NCBI RefSeq assembly: GCF_014647875.1
Contig: NZ_BMQA01000060.1
Coordinates: forward strand, 1-36,594
Direction: 5' to 3'
DNA: 36,594 nt
From: Streptomyces brasiliensis
GTDB taxonomy: Bacteria > Actinomycetota > Actinomycetes > Streptomycetales > Streptomycetaceae
The first letter of the stretch is position 1. Each line of letters opens with the position of its first letter. The notes under the pieces were generated by a model, which worked only from the letters and a program-made list of their open reading frames with translations, made no database searches and was not told where the DNA came from. Positions 21,931-29,713 of this stretch are shown here, one piece after another. Position numbers and translations under genes: made by a program.

Positions 21931-23748
21931 CTACTGCGGGTCGGGGGCCGGGTTGCGGCCGGGTCGGGCGAGGAAGCCGAAGTCGCAGCCCTGGTCGGCC
22001 TGCGCGACATGCGCGCTGTACAGGGCGCCGTAGCCGCGCTCGTAGTGCGGTGCCGGGGGCCGCCAGGCGGCGCGGCGGCGCCGGAGTTCTGCATCGTCGA
22101 CGTCGAGGTGCAGGCACCGGGCCGGGACGTCGAGGGTGATCGGGTCGCCGGTGCGCACCAGGGCGAGCGGCCCGCCGGCGTGTGCCTCGGGTGCCACGTG
22201 CAGGACGCAGGTGCCGTAACTCGTGCCGCTCATCCGGGCGTCGGAGATCCGCACCATGTCGGTGACGCCGCGTTCGAGGAGGTACGCGGGGATGGGCAGC
22301 ATGCCGTACTCGGGCATGCCGGGGCCGCCCAGCGGGCCGGTGCCGCGCAGCACCAGGACGCTGTCGGGGGTGATGTCGAGTGCGGGGTCGTCGATGCGCC
22401 GCTGCAGGTCCTGGTAGGAGTCGAAGACCACCGCGGGACCGGTGTGGGTGAGCAGTTTCGGGTCGGCGGCAAGGTGCTTGATGACGGCGCCGCCGGGGGC
22501 CAGGTTGCCGTGCAGGACGGCGACGCCGCCCTCGCCGGCCACGGCGGTCTTCGGGGTGCGGATGACGGCGGGCTCGTGGACCTCCGCTCCTTCGTAGTAG
22601 GTGCCGAAGGGGCGGCCCGCCACGGTGGGCCGGTCGGGGTGAAGGGCGCCGGGGACGCGGGCGAGTTGGGCGAGCATGGCGGGCAGTCCGCCGGCGTAGT
22701 GGAAATCCTCCATGAGGTGCGTGCCGACCGGCCGGACATCGGCGAGGACCGGCACCCGGGATCCGATGGCGTCGAAGTCCTCCAGGGCGAAGGGGACTTC
22801 GGCACGTCCGGCGAGGGCGATCAGGTGGATCAGGGCGTTGGTGGACCCGCCGAGCGCCAGGACGGTCGCCGCGGCGTCCTCGAACGCCTCGCGGGACAGC
22901 ACCCGGGCCGGGGTCAGTTGCTCGCGGACGAGGCCGACCGCGCGGGCGCCCGACGCCGACGCCATGCGGTGGTGGCCGGAGTCGACGGCGGGGACGGACG
23001 ACGAACCAGGCAGCGCCATGCCCAGCGCCTCAGCCGCGGCGGTCATCGTGGAGGCGGTGCCCATCGTCATGCAAGTGCCGGCAGAGCGGGCCAACCCGCA
23101 TTCCACCTCGGCGAGTTCGCACTCGCCGATACGGCCCGCGCGGAACTCGTCCCAGTAGGCCCACAGGTCGGTGCCGCTGCCCAGCGTCCTGCCCCGGTGG
23201 TGGCCGCGCAGCATGGGTCCCGCGGGGACGACGATCGCCGGCAGACCGGCACTGGTGGCGCCCATGAGCAGGGCGGGAACGGTCTTGTCGCACCCGCCCA
23301 TCAGGACGGCGCCGTCCACGGGGTAACTGCTCAGCAGTTCCTCGGTCTCCATCGCCAGCAGGTTCCGGTACAGCATGGGGGTGGGCTTCTGGAACGTCTC
23401 GGACAGGGTGGCGACCGGGAACTCCAGCGGGAAGCCGCCGGCCTGCCAGACGCCGCGCTTGACCTGCTCGGCGCGCTCGCGCAGGTGCATGTGGCAGGGG
23501 TTGATGTCCGACCAGGTGTTGAGGATCGCGATGACCGGCTTGCCAAGGTGCTCCTCGGGCAGGTAGCCGAGCTGCCGCATCCGCGAACGGTGGCTGAACG
23601 CCCGCAGCTTGCCGCCGGTGGCGCCCTCACCGAACCAGGCAGCACTGCGCAGCGGGGGCACGGCGTCCTGTCCTGGCGTGCCGGCGTCGGCGTCACCGTT
23701 TGCCTCAGGCCCTGCTCGGTCGTGGTCGAGCTCCGGCTGCGTGCTCAC
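21931..23748 (-). CDS. IlvD/Edd-family sugar-acid dehydratase (arabinonate dehydratase-like)
   Basis: 605 residues from a GTG with GGAGGGG five bases upstream, overlapping the preceding stop (GTGA). The iron-sulfur ligands are Cys85 in SDINPCHMH, Cys153 in GGCDKT and Cys226 in AGTCMTMGTAST; the catalytic Ser is in DARMSGTSYGT (about 507). The block HMHLRERAEQVKRGVWQAGG is characteristic of L-arabinonate and pentonate/hexonate dehydratases such as the Rhizobium enzyme. The family removes water from sugar acids to give 2-keto-3-deoxy acids. With uronate dehydrogenase and a KdgD-like enzyme in the same operon, the expected substrate is galactarate rather than arabinonate. That is inference. About 45 N-terminal residues before FSHRSRMRQL are a low-complexity extension. 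Confidence 0.85.
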   Translation of the reverse strand: MSTQPELDHDRAGPEANGDADAGTPGQDAVPPLRSAAWFGEGATGGKLRAFSHRSRMRQLGYLPEEHLGKPVIAILNTWSDINPCHMHLRERAEQVKRGVWQAGGFPLEFPVATLSETFQKPTPMLYRNLLAMETEELLSSYPVDGAVLMGGCDKTVPALLMGATSAGLPAIVVPAGPMLRGHHRGRTLGSGTDLWAYWDEFRAGRIGECELAEVECGLARSAGTCMTMGTASTMTAAAEALGMALPGSSSVPAVDSGHHRMASASGARAVGLVREQLTPARVLSREAFEDAAATVLALGGSTNALIHLIALAGRAEVPFALEDFDAIGSRVPVLADVRPVGTHLMEDFHYAGGLPAMLAQLARVPGALHPDRPTVAGRPFGTYYEGAEVHEPAVIRTPKTAVAGEGGVAVLHGNLAPGGAVIKHLAADPKLLTHTGPAVVFDSYQDLQRRIDDPALDITPDSVLVLRGTGPLGGPGMPEYGMLPIPAYLLERGVTDMVRISDARMSGTSYGTCVLHVAPEAHAGGPLALVRTGDPITLDVPARCLHLDVDDAELRRRRAAWRPPAPHYERGYGALYSAHVAQADQGCDFGFLARPGRNPAPDPQ

Positions 23749-24686
23749 AGCCACCCCTCCGCACGCCACTGGTCGAGGAGGCTCCCGATCTGATCGCGAA
23801 CGTTCTCCGGGAGCAGCCGGGACGGCGGGCGGACCGCCCGGCCCGCCAACCCGAGCTGGCAGAGCGCTTCCTTGACGACGCTGACGTTGTCCGCCGAGGC
23901 GTCAGCCGCCCGCAACTCCTCGAACACGCGAACCTGCTCCCACACCTTCATGGCCTTGCCGTAGTCCCCGCCACGCAGCGCTCCGAGCAGCGCCATCGAC
24001 AACCGCGGCGCGACGTTCACCAGGCCCGACGTGAAACCCGTTGCGCCGGCAGCCCAGTAGCCGGGGGCGGACAGTTCGGCCAGCCCGGCGATCCAGGCGA
24101 ACCGTTCAAGACCTGCGTCCCTGGCCACCGAGGCGAAGCGCATCGGGTCCGGTACCGCGTACTTCACGCCCACGAGGTTCGGGCACGCCTCGGCGAGCGC
24201 GGCGATATGCGCGCCCGTGACGTTCGGGTCACGGATGTACGGAAGCACGCCGAGTTCCGGTACTGCGGCCGCGATCTCGCAGTGGTAGGCGATCCACCCC
24301 TCGACCGACCGGTAGGGATGAGGGGGTTGATGCACCATCACCGATGTGGCGCCGCAGTCGTGGGCGTGCCGGGCGAGGGCCACCGCACTCGCGGTGTCGA
24401 GGCCGATGCCGGCCATCACCTCGGCGCGACCGGCCACGGCGGCGACCGACGACTCGACGGCACGGCGCATCTCGGCCGCGGACAGCGTGTAGAACTCCCC
24501 CGTGTTGCCGTTGGGGGTGACCACCTCGACGCCGTGCTCGATCAGCCGGGCGATCAGGGCGGCGTGAGTGTCCCAGTCCGCTTCGATCCCGCCGGGCCGG
24601 AAGGGGGTCACGGGTATGGCCACGACGGTCTGAAGCCGGGCCCGAAGCTGGGACAGGTCGTCCGGCATTGATATCGGCAGTGACAT
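23745..24686 (-). CDS. Dihydrodipicolinate synthase-family enzyme (probable 5-dehydro-4-deoxyglucarate dehydratase)
   Basis: 313-residue TIM-barrel class I lyase. Family landmarks: AIPVTPF (23-29), NGNTGEFYTLS (59-69), Tyr150 in LPYIRDPNV and the Schiff-base Lys175 in GVKYAVPDP. GNTGEF with a following Y/F-T/S-L is the signature region of KdgD-type enzymes, which convert 5-keto-4-deoxyglucarate to 2-oxoglutarate semialdehyde, CO2 and water. A 2-keto-3-deoxy-acid aldolase activity is the main alternative. The frame extends 17 codons upstream, but MSLPISMPDD at 24684-24686 is the likeliest start because the earlier codons overlap the GntR gene. It ends four bases into the dehydratase gene. Confidence 0.8.
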   Translation of the reverse strand: MSLPISMPDDLSQLRARLQTVVAIPVTPFRPGGIEADWDTHAALIARLIEHGVEVVTPNGNTGEFYTLSAAEMRRAVESSVAAVAGRAEVMAGIGLDTASAVALARHAHDCGATSVMVHQPPHPYRSVEGWIAYHCEIAAAVPELGVLPYIRDPNVTGAHIAALAEACPNLVGVKYAVPDPMRFASVARDAGLERFAWIAGLAELSAPGYWAAGATGFTSGLVNVAPRLSMALLGALRGGDYGKAMKVWEQVRVFEELRAADASADNVSVVKEALCQLGLAGRAVRPPSRLLPENVRDQIGSLLDQWRAEGWL

Positions 24687-24693
24687 AGGTCGC

Positions 24694-25362
24694 CTACTCC
24701 GCTTCGTTTTCGGGGAAGTTGCACGCGACAAAGGCACTGATGTGACGGCGCATCAGGTTGCGGACCAGGTCGGCGTCGCCCGCGCGGGCGGCGGCCAGGA
24801 TCGCCCGGTGTTCGCGGGCCTCCTCCCCCCACGAGGGCGACCGGGACCAGACCGCGCTGGACACAAGCGCGGTCTGGTCCCGGAGCTCGTCCAGCGCCTT
24901 GACCAGCAGGGGGTTGCCGCACCCGGCGTACAGCGCACGGTGGAACGACCGGTTGGCCAGTGATCGGTCACCGATGTCCTTGGCCTCGTCGGCGAGATCG
25001 AGCGCTTGCGCCGCAGCGTCCCAGTCACCACGTCCGGCGGCTGTCGTACGTCCGGCGGCAACAGGTTCTAGGAGCAGCCGCATGTCGTAGACGGACCGGG
25101 CGAGTTCCCGGTTCACCTCGCGAACCGCTGCCCCCTTGTACGGGCTCATGGTGACCAGGCCGGAGCCGGCCAGCGTCTTCAGCGCCTCACGCACCGGCGT
25201 CTTCGACACGCCCAGCGTCTCCGCGAGCTCCGCCTCCACGAGCGCCTGCCCGGGCTTCAACTCCCCGGTCAGGATCGAGTGCTTGATGGCGTCCAGCACC
25301 GCCTCGGTACGCGACGGCATCGCGCCCAGACGAGCACGATCAGGCATCAGGGCTTCAGACAA
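24694..25362 (-). CDS. GntR/FadR-type (FCD) transcriptional regulator
   Basis: 222 residues. An N-terminal winged helix (LDAIKHSILTGELKPGQALV, TLGVSKTPVREALKTLAGSG) precedes an all-helical FCD ligand domain with the metal-type residues His in NRSFHRALY, His in EEAREHRAI and His in MRRHISAF. A TTG start at 25360-25362 is preferred, as GGAG lies seven bases upstream; an ATG five codons later is possible. FCD regulators usually bind sugar acids or their keto-deoxy products and repress their own operon. It is the first gene of the transport-catabolism operon, seven bases ahead of the KdgD-like gene. Two TCRTATATGA palindromes upstream are candidate operators. Confidence 0.87.
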   Translation of the reverse strand: MSEALMPDRARLGAMPSRTEAVLDAIKHSILTGELKPGQALVEAELAETLGVSKTPVREALKTLAGSGLVTMSPYKGAAVREVNRELARSVYDMRLLLEPVAAGRTTAAGRGDWDAAAQALDLADEAKDIGDRSLANRSFHRALYAGCGNPLLVKALDELRDQTALVSSAVWSRSPSWGEEAREHRAILAAARAGDADLVRNLMRRHISAFVACNFPENEAE

Positions 25363-25389
25363 GTGCCAGCTCCAGGAACGGATCGGATC

Positions 25390-25399
25390 TCATATATGA
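25390..25399. promoter_or_regulatory. Candidate GntR operator 1
   Basis: TCATATATGA, a perfect 10-bp palindrome 27 bp before the GntR start. It is AT-rich enough to overlap the promoter -10. It differs by one base from 25515-25524. FadR-subfamily regulators commonly bind such short symmetric TATA-centred sites. Confidence 0.5.
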
Positions 25400-25449
25400 A
25401 ACGCCGATGACGGTAGGCCGCGCGCCGCAGGCGGTCAATGGTGGCGTAC

Positions 25450-25460
25450 GAAACGATTCA
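25450..25460. promoter_or_regulatory. Second operator-like site upstream of the uronate operon
   Basis: GAAACGATTCA, identical to 16741-16751 upstream of the large GH28 gene and related to the sites at 14082 and 14203. It lies between the two palindromic GntR sites. It suggests a second regulator acting on both the intracellular operon and the secreted enzymes. Confidence 0.55.
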
Positions 25461-25514
25461 AAATCCAGGACAGATGGAGCCTGGAGCCTGCTCGTCGGCT
25501 CGAGATCGGCACCG

Positions 25515-25524
25515 TCGTATATGA
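25515..25524. promoter_or_regulatory. Candidate GntR operator 2
   Basis: TCGTATATGA, nine of ten bases identical to operator 1 and 125 bp away from it (nearly 12 helical turns), which would suit DNA looping. No third copy was noticed in the window. Confidence 0.45.
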
Positions 25525-25829
25525 CACCGACCGCGAACCTGCCCAGGCATCGTTCGCCAGCAGACCAAACCTGCTCAGGCACGACTCATCGGGGCACCCC
25601 GGCAAGCGGCTCGGGATCCCCGTTGGCCGTCAGCCACGCAAGGTGATCGTGCCGTGACCGGAGGGGACGGCACTATTGGGGGCGCGAGCAGCCCGCATGC
25701 GGCCACACCGGCGCAGAGGACGCCAACACGTCTGGCTGGGAGGACAGTTGCTACGCCTCGCGGGCTGTCCCCGCAGGCCGCGTTCGACCACACCCGGTTC
25801 GCGCCGGCGACCCTGTATGGGCTGGCGCA

Positions 25830-26370
25830 TGACCAGTGATGCGGAGTTCGCGGATGAACTTGACGAAGCGGCCCGGGTGTTGTGTGTCTTCGGCGAGCAA
25901 CGGCCGGCGGGCGGGACCGCTGGCGCGTACCTGGGCCGCCGCGTGCATGTGCCAGGCGGCCGGGCGGGCGGTGCGGTCGGCCGCGGTGACGGCGAAGCAG
26001 ACCCTGCCCCCTGTCCAGCCCTCCCGGGACACCCCCGACGCGGCGGGGCCCATGCCACCCGAGGCTCGACCGTCTGTCTCCGCGGCACCCACCGCGCCGG
26101 AGGAGGGCCGGTCCCACGGCCGCGGCAGGAGGAGACCAGCGGCTCAACGGCTCCGGCCAAGGACGCGGACCGCGCTCGGAAGGCCCCGGCGAAGAGGGCG
26201 GCCGCCAAGAAGACCGCTGAGCCACAGCTGAGCCGCCGCTGGGTGATCTCCTCCTTCGCATCCTGGCCAAGCAGCCCGGCGAGCCGCGCACTGTCAACGA
26301 GGTCGTCAGCGCCCTGGAACAGGAGAATCCCAACCGGGCTCCGACATCAAGATCGTGCGCAACATCGGCC
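25830..26370 (+). pseudogene. Frameshifted remnant of a hypothetical gene
   Basis: Coding-like segments succeed each other in three forward frames. ACC-rich Ala/Arg sequence lies around 25.85-26.1 kb. Then APAKDADRARKAPAKRAAAK is followed in another frame (from about 26242) by GDLLLRILAKQPGEPRTVNE and VVSALEQENPNR, and in the third frame (from about 26340) by SDIKIVRN. The middle part reads like the basic linker plus winged-helix region of an actinobacterial DNA-binding protein. At least two indels, near 26240 and 26335, break it. Not functional as written. Confidence 0.55.
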
Positions 26371-26401
26371 GTGGTGTGTCTGCGTTCGCCCCGTTCGCCT
26401 C

Positions 26402-26581
26402 GGTCAGATCGCAGCCGGGTACGGACTCAGCATCGGCCTGCTGATCTGCGCGGCGTTCTTCCTGCTGGCCACGACCACGTTGTTCTTCCTACCGAGCACA
26501 GGAATGCGGCAGGCTCCCGCGCGGAGCGGGTCCTCCGCGCTCCGACGCTGTGGACTGGCTCTGTTCACGAGAGTCTCGTGA
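26402..26581 (+). pseudogene. Possible 3' remnant of a membrane transporter gene
   Basis: The forward frame reads GQIAAGYGLSIGLLICAAFF followed by LLATTTLFFLPSTG, one hydrophobic helix with a short polar tail as at the C-terminus of many MFS exporters. No matching upstream segments are present. Only this last helix supports the call. Confidence 0.3.
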
Positions 26582-26592
26582 ACAGAGCCAGT
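26554..26592. terminator. 39-bp near-perfect palindrome, probable bidirectional terminator
   Basis: Nineteen-base perfect arms (ACTGGCTCTGTTCACGAGA and its complement) flank a single G. It would form a very stable hairpin in either transcript. It lies between the decayed forward remnants and the 3' end of the catabolic operon, where a bidirectional terminator is expected. No U-tract. A recombination or protein-binding site is an alternative. Confidence 0.5.
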
Positions 26593-26660
26593 GGACCGAC
26601 ACTCGCATCGGAGGCATGACTCAGGCACTCACGAACCTTCTACTATTCGTGTCACGACAT

Positions 26661-26752
26661 GTTGAAGGCTGATGTCCTTACTTCCCACCGCACGTGCGCA
26701 GCGCATGCGCGGCCTCGCCCAGAGGGGCGGAGTCTGGACACCAGCCTTCAAC
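26661..26752. repeat. 92-bp inverted-repeat structure
   Basis: GTTGAAGGCTGATGTCC (26661-26677) and GGACACCAGCCTTCAAC (26736-26752) are inverted copies with one mismatch, 58 bp apart. It ends four bases from the enoyl-CoA hydratase stop codon. It may be a large terminator stem or a tiny non-autonomous element. No flanking direct repeat was found. Confidence 0.5.
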
Positions 26753-26755
26753 CAG

Positions 26756-27553
26756 TCACCGGTCGGTGAAGCGGGGCTCGCGCTTCTCCAGGAATGCGGC
26801 CATTCCCTCGGCGCGATCCATGGTGGCGAACCGGCCGCGGAACAGGGCACGTTCAAAGCGCACGCCCTCGGTCAGGCCGGTCTCGAACGCCCTGTTCACC
26901 GCCTGCTTCGCCGCCAGCACCGCGGGTTTGGACTTGCTCGCGATCGTGGCTGCCACGGCGACGGCCTCGTCGAGCAGGTCGGTGGCGGGGACGATTCGGC
27001 TCACCAGCCCTGCCCGCTCGGCCTCGTGGACGTCCATCGTGCGGCCGGTGAGGACGAGGTCCATGGCCTTCGCCTTGCCGACGGCGTGGGCCAGGCGCTG
27101 GCTGCCGCCGATCCCGGGCAGGATACCCAAGTTGATCTCGGGCTGGCCGAAGACGGCGGTATCCGCCGCGATCAGGACGTCACAGAGCATGGCGAGCTCG
27201 CAGCCACCGCCCAGGGCGTACCCGGATACGGCAGCGACCAGCGGCGTACCCAGCTGCGCGAGTCGGTCCCAGCCGTCGAACAGTCGCTCGGTATCGGAGT
27301 AGTCCAGGGCGGCCATCTCCGCGATGTCCGCGCCCGCGGCGAAGGCTCGCTCGGAGCCCGTGACCACGATGGCGCCGATCTCGGGGTCCGTGTCGAAGGC
27401 CGACGCCGCCGCCAGCACCTCCGCCTGGACGGCCTGGTTGAGTGCGTTGAGGGCCTTCGGCCGCTCGAGCCGGATGAGACCGACCCCGGGCACGGGGACC
27501 TCGGTCCGGATCGAGGTGTACGGGTCGGGCGTGTGCAAGGCGGGGGTGCTCAC
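26756..27553 (-). CDS. Enoyl-CoA hydratase (crotonase family)
   Basis: 265 residues. The crotonase core is complete: the oxyanion-hole region FAAGADIAEM, the first catalytic Glu in GGGCELAMLCDV and the second in QPEINLGILPGIGG. Both acids present supports true hydratase activity (trans-2-enoyl-CoA to 3-hydroxyacyl-CoA). The GTG at 27551-27553 is chosen because GAGG lies five bases upstream; another GTG two codons earlier (27557-27559) is possible. It is the last gene of the operon, starting two bases after the oxidoreductase stop. Confidence 0.87.
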   Translation of the reverse strand: MSTPALHTPDPYTSIRTEVPVPGVGLIRLERPKALNALNQAVQAEVLAAASAFDTDPEIGAIVVTGSERAFAAGADIAEMAALDYSDTERLFDGWDRLAQLGTPLVAAVSGYALGGGCELAMLCDVLIAADTAVFGQPEINLGILPGIGGSQRLAHAVGKAKAMDLVLTGRTMDVHEAERAGLVSRIVPATDLLDEAVAVAATIASKSKPAVLAAKQAVNRAFETGLTEGVRFERALFRGRFATMDRAEGMAAFLEKREPRFTDR

Positions 27554-27555
27554 GC

Positions 27556-28521
27556 TCACCTCGTCAGCACGATCTTCCCCGCGGTGTCCCCGTCGAGCAT
27601 GGTGCGGAACGCCTTCTCCGCCTCGGCCATCGGCAACTTGAGGCCGATCTGCGGGGTGATCCCGGTGTGGGTGACGAAGCGCAGCAGATCGACGAGCTCG
27701 GCCCGGGTTCCCATCGTGGATCCCTCGACCCGCAGCTGGAGGAAGAACAGGCGCTGCAGGTCCGCGCCCGGGTTGGGGCCGCTGGTCGAGCCGCAGCAGA
27801 TGATCGCGCCCCCGGGCCGCAGGGCCCGCATCGAGTGCGACCAGGTGGCCTCGCCGACGGACTCGAAGACCGCGTCGACCTTCTCTGGGAGCCGTGCTCC
27901 GGGTTCGAAGGCGGCGTGCGCGCCGAGTCGGCTGGAGAGCTCCCGCTTCGCCTCGCTCCGGCCGGTGACCCAGACCCGGAGACCAGCGGCCCGTCCCAGC
28001 TGGACCAGGGCTGTCGAGACGCCGCCGGAGGCGCCCTGGACCAGCATCGTCTGCCCGGGGCGTAGCCCGGACTTGGTGAACAGCATCCGGTAGGCCGTGA
28101 GCCACGCCGTTCCCATCACGGCGCCGTGGGCCGGGTCCATGCCCTCGGGCAGCGGGACCACGTTGCGTCGCGGCACGATCACGGTGTCCGCGAGCGTGCC
28201 TTGGTGCTTCTCGGTCAGCAGGGTCCGTCGGGGATCGAGGGTCTCGTCGCCCGCCCAGTCCGGGTCGCCGATCACAGGGTGTACGACGACGGGGGTGCCG
28301 TCGGCGAGGGTGCCGGCAGCGTCCATTCCGAGGATCATCGGGAACTGCTCGGGCTTGATTCCGACGCCGCGCAGCGTCCACAGGTCGTGCATGTTGAGCC
28401 CGGCCGCAGTGACCGAGACCGCGACCCAGCCGTCGGGAACTTGCGGCTCGGGTCGCTCCCCCACCACGAGGGAGTCGATCGGGTCATCGGGGTTCGGTTT
28501 GCTGGCGTAGACGGCGAACAA
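27556..28521 (-). CDS. MDR-family (quinone oxidoreductase-like) NADPH-dependent dehydrogenase
   Basis: 321 residues. A GroES-like N-terminal domain (VSVTAAGLNMHDLWTLRG) is followed by a nucleotide-binding domain with VQGASGGVSTALVQLGRAAG. The Cys ligands of structural zinc are absent, so it belongs to the zinc-independent quinone-oxidoreductase/enoyl-reductase branch, although similar proteins are often labelled zinc-binding dehydrogenases. The TTG at 28519-28521 is chosen because AGAGGAGA lies just upstream, in the 14-bp gap after the thiolase stop. In this operon it may reduce an enoyl-CoA or oxidise an alcohol intermediate; the actual substrate is unknown. Confidence 0.82.
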   Translation of the reverse strand: MFAVYASKPNPDDPIDSLVVGERPEPQVPDGWVAVSVTAAGLNMHDLWTLRGVGIKPEQFPMILGMDAAGTLADGTPVVVHPVIGDPDWAGDETLDPRRTLLTEKHQGTLADTVIVPRRNVVPLPEGMDPAHGAVMGTAWLTAYRMLFTKSGLRPGQTMLVQGASGGVSTALVQLGRAAGLRVWVTGRSEAKRELSSRLGAHAAFEPGARLPEKVDAVFESVGEATWSHSMRALRPGGAIICCGSTSGPNPGADLQRLFFLQLRVEGSTMGTRAELVDLLRFVTHTGITPQIGLKLPMAEAEKAFRTMLDGDTAGKIVLTR

Positions 28522-28535
28522 GGGTTCTCCTCTGC

Positions 28536-29713
28536 TCAGAGTCGTTCGAGGATGGTGCCGGTGGCCAGGCCGCCGGCACAGCACATGGTCAGGAAGCCGA
28601 GCTCACGGTCGAGGTCCTCGAGCTCGTGGAGAAGGGTGGTGATCAGTCGGGCGCCGGAGGCGCCGAGTGGGTGGCCGAGGGCGATGGCGCCGCCGCGGGG
28701 GTTGACCCGGTCCGGCTCGGGGCCGATCTCGTGCATCCAGGCCCCGACGACGGAGGCGAACGCTTCGTTGATCTCGATGACGTCGAGGTCGTGGATGGTC
28801 AGCCCGTTGCGTCCCAGGATCAGGCGGGTCAGGGGGATGGGGGCGGTGACATCATCAGCGGGTCGTCGCCCTGTACGAGGTGGTCCTTGATCCGGGCGCG
28901 CGGGCGCAGCCCGAGCTCGCGGGCTGTGTCGGCGCCCATCAGTAGCACCGCGGACGCACCGTCGGAGGTCTGCGACGAGGTCCCCGCAGTGAGTACGCCG
29001 TCGTCGGCGAACACCGGACGCAGCGCAGCGAGACTCTCGCGGGTGGTCTGCGGGCGGATGCCCTGGTCGGTGCGCACCAGGGTTCCCCCGGCCTCGATGG
29101 GCATGATCTCGCGGTCGAACGCACCGGCGCGGGTCGCGGCGTCGGCGAGCCGCTGGGAGCGGACCGCCCAGTCCTCGAGCTCGCTGCGGGAGAGGTCCCA
29201 ATGTGCGGCGATCCGCTCGGCGGACGGGCCCTGCCCGACCAGGTTCTGTGCTTTGACCACGCCGTACCGGTCGATGATCTCGGGGGTGATGGCGTCGCCG
29301 TACTGCTCCTGCGCGCGTACGCCGGCGGCGAACGGAAGGCGGCCCATGTGCTCGACGCCAGCCGCCAGCACGATGTCTCGCGCCCCGGACGCGATCAAGG
29401 AGGCGGCCAGGTTGACGGCCTGTTGCGATGCGCCGCACTGGGTGTCGACGGTGCTCGCCGGGACTTCTACGGGCAGGCCGGCGTGCAGCCAGGCGTTGCG
29501 GGCCACGTTGGCGCCCTGCACGCCGATCTGCTGCACGCACCCGGCGAGCACCTCGTCCACCTGTGCGGGATTGAGCCCGGTGCGGTCGAACACGGCGTGG
29601 TAGACCGCGCCGAGCAGGTCATGGGGGTGCAGGTCGCGGAACACTCCTTTGTCCGGATGCCCGCGGCCGATGGCAGTGCGCGCGGCGTCGACGATAACGA
29701 CGTCACGGTTCAT
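28536..29713 (-). pseudogene. Thiolase (acetyl-CoA C-acyltransferase) with a single-base frameshift
   Basis: From ATG 29711-29713 (MNRDVVIVDAARTAIGRG) the frame runs through the nucleophilic Cys (STVDTQCGASQQA), then shifts near 28850 after GDDPLMM and would stop at 28829. Adding one base there restores TAPIPLTRLILGRNGLTIHD, the His motif GGAIALGHPLGASGAR and the second Cys in FLTMCCAGGLATGTILERL, ending at 28536. The whole would be about 392 residues, the normal thiolase length. Everything else is conserved, so the indel is either very recent or a sequencing/assembly error. The ATG overlaps the preceding stop (ATGA). Expected role: thiolytic cleavage of a 3-ketoacyl-CoA such as acetoacetyl-CoA. 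Confidence 0.85.

Noticed and set aside
25575..26333. A 252-codon minus-strand frame in the decayed strip
   Set aside because: Arg/Pro/Ser-rich without recognisable domain or ribosome site. Better codon bias is on the forward strand in broken segments.
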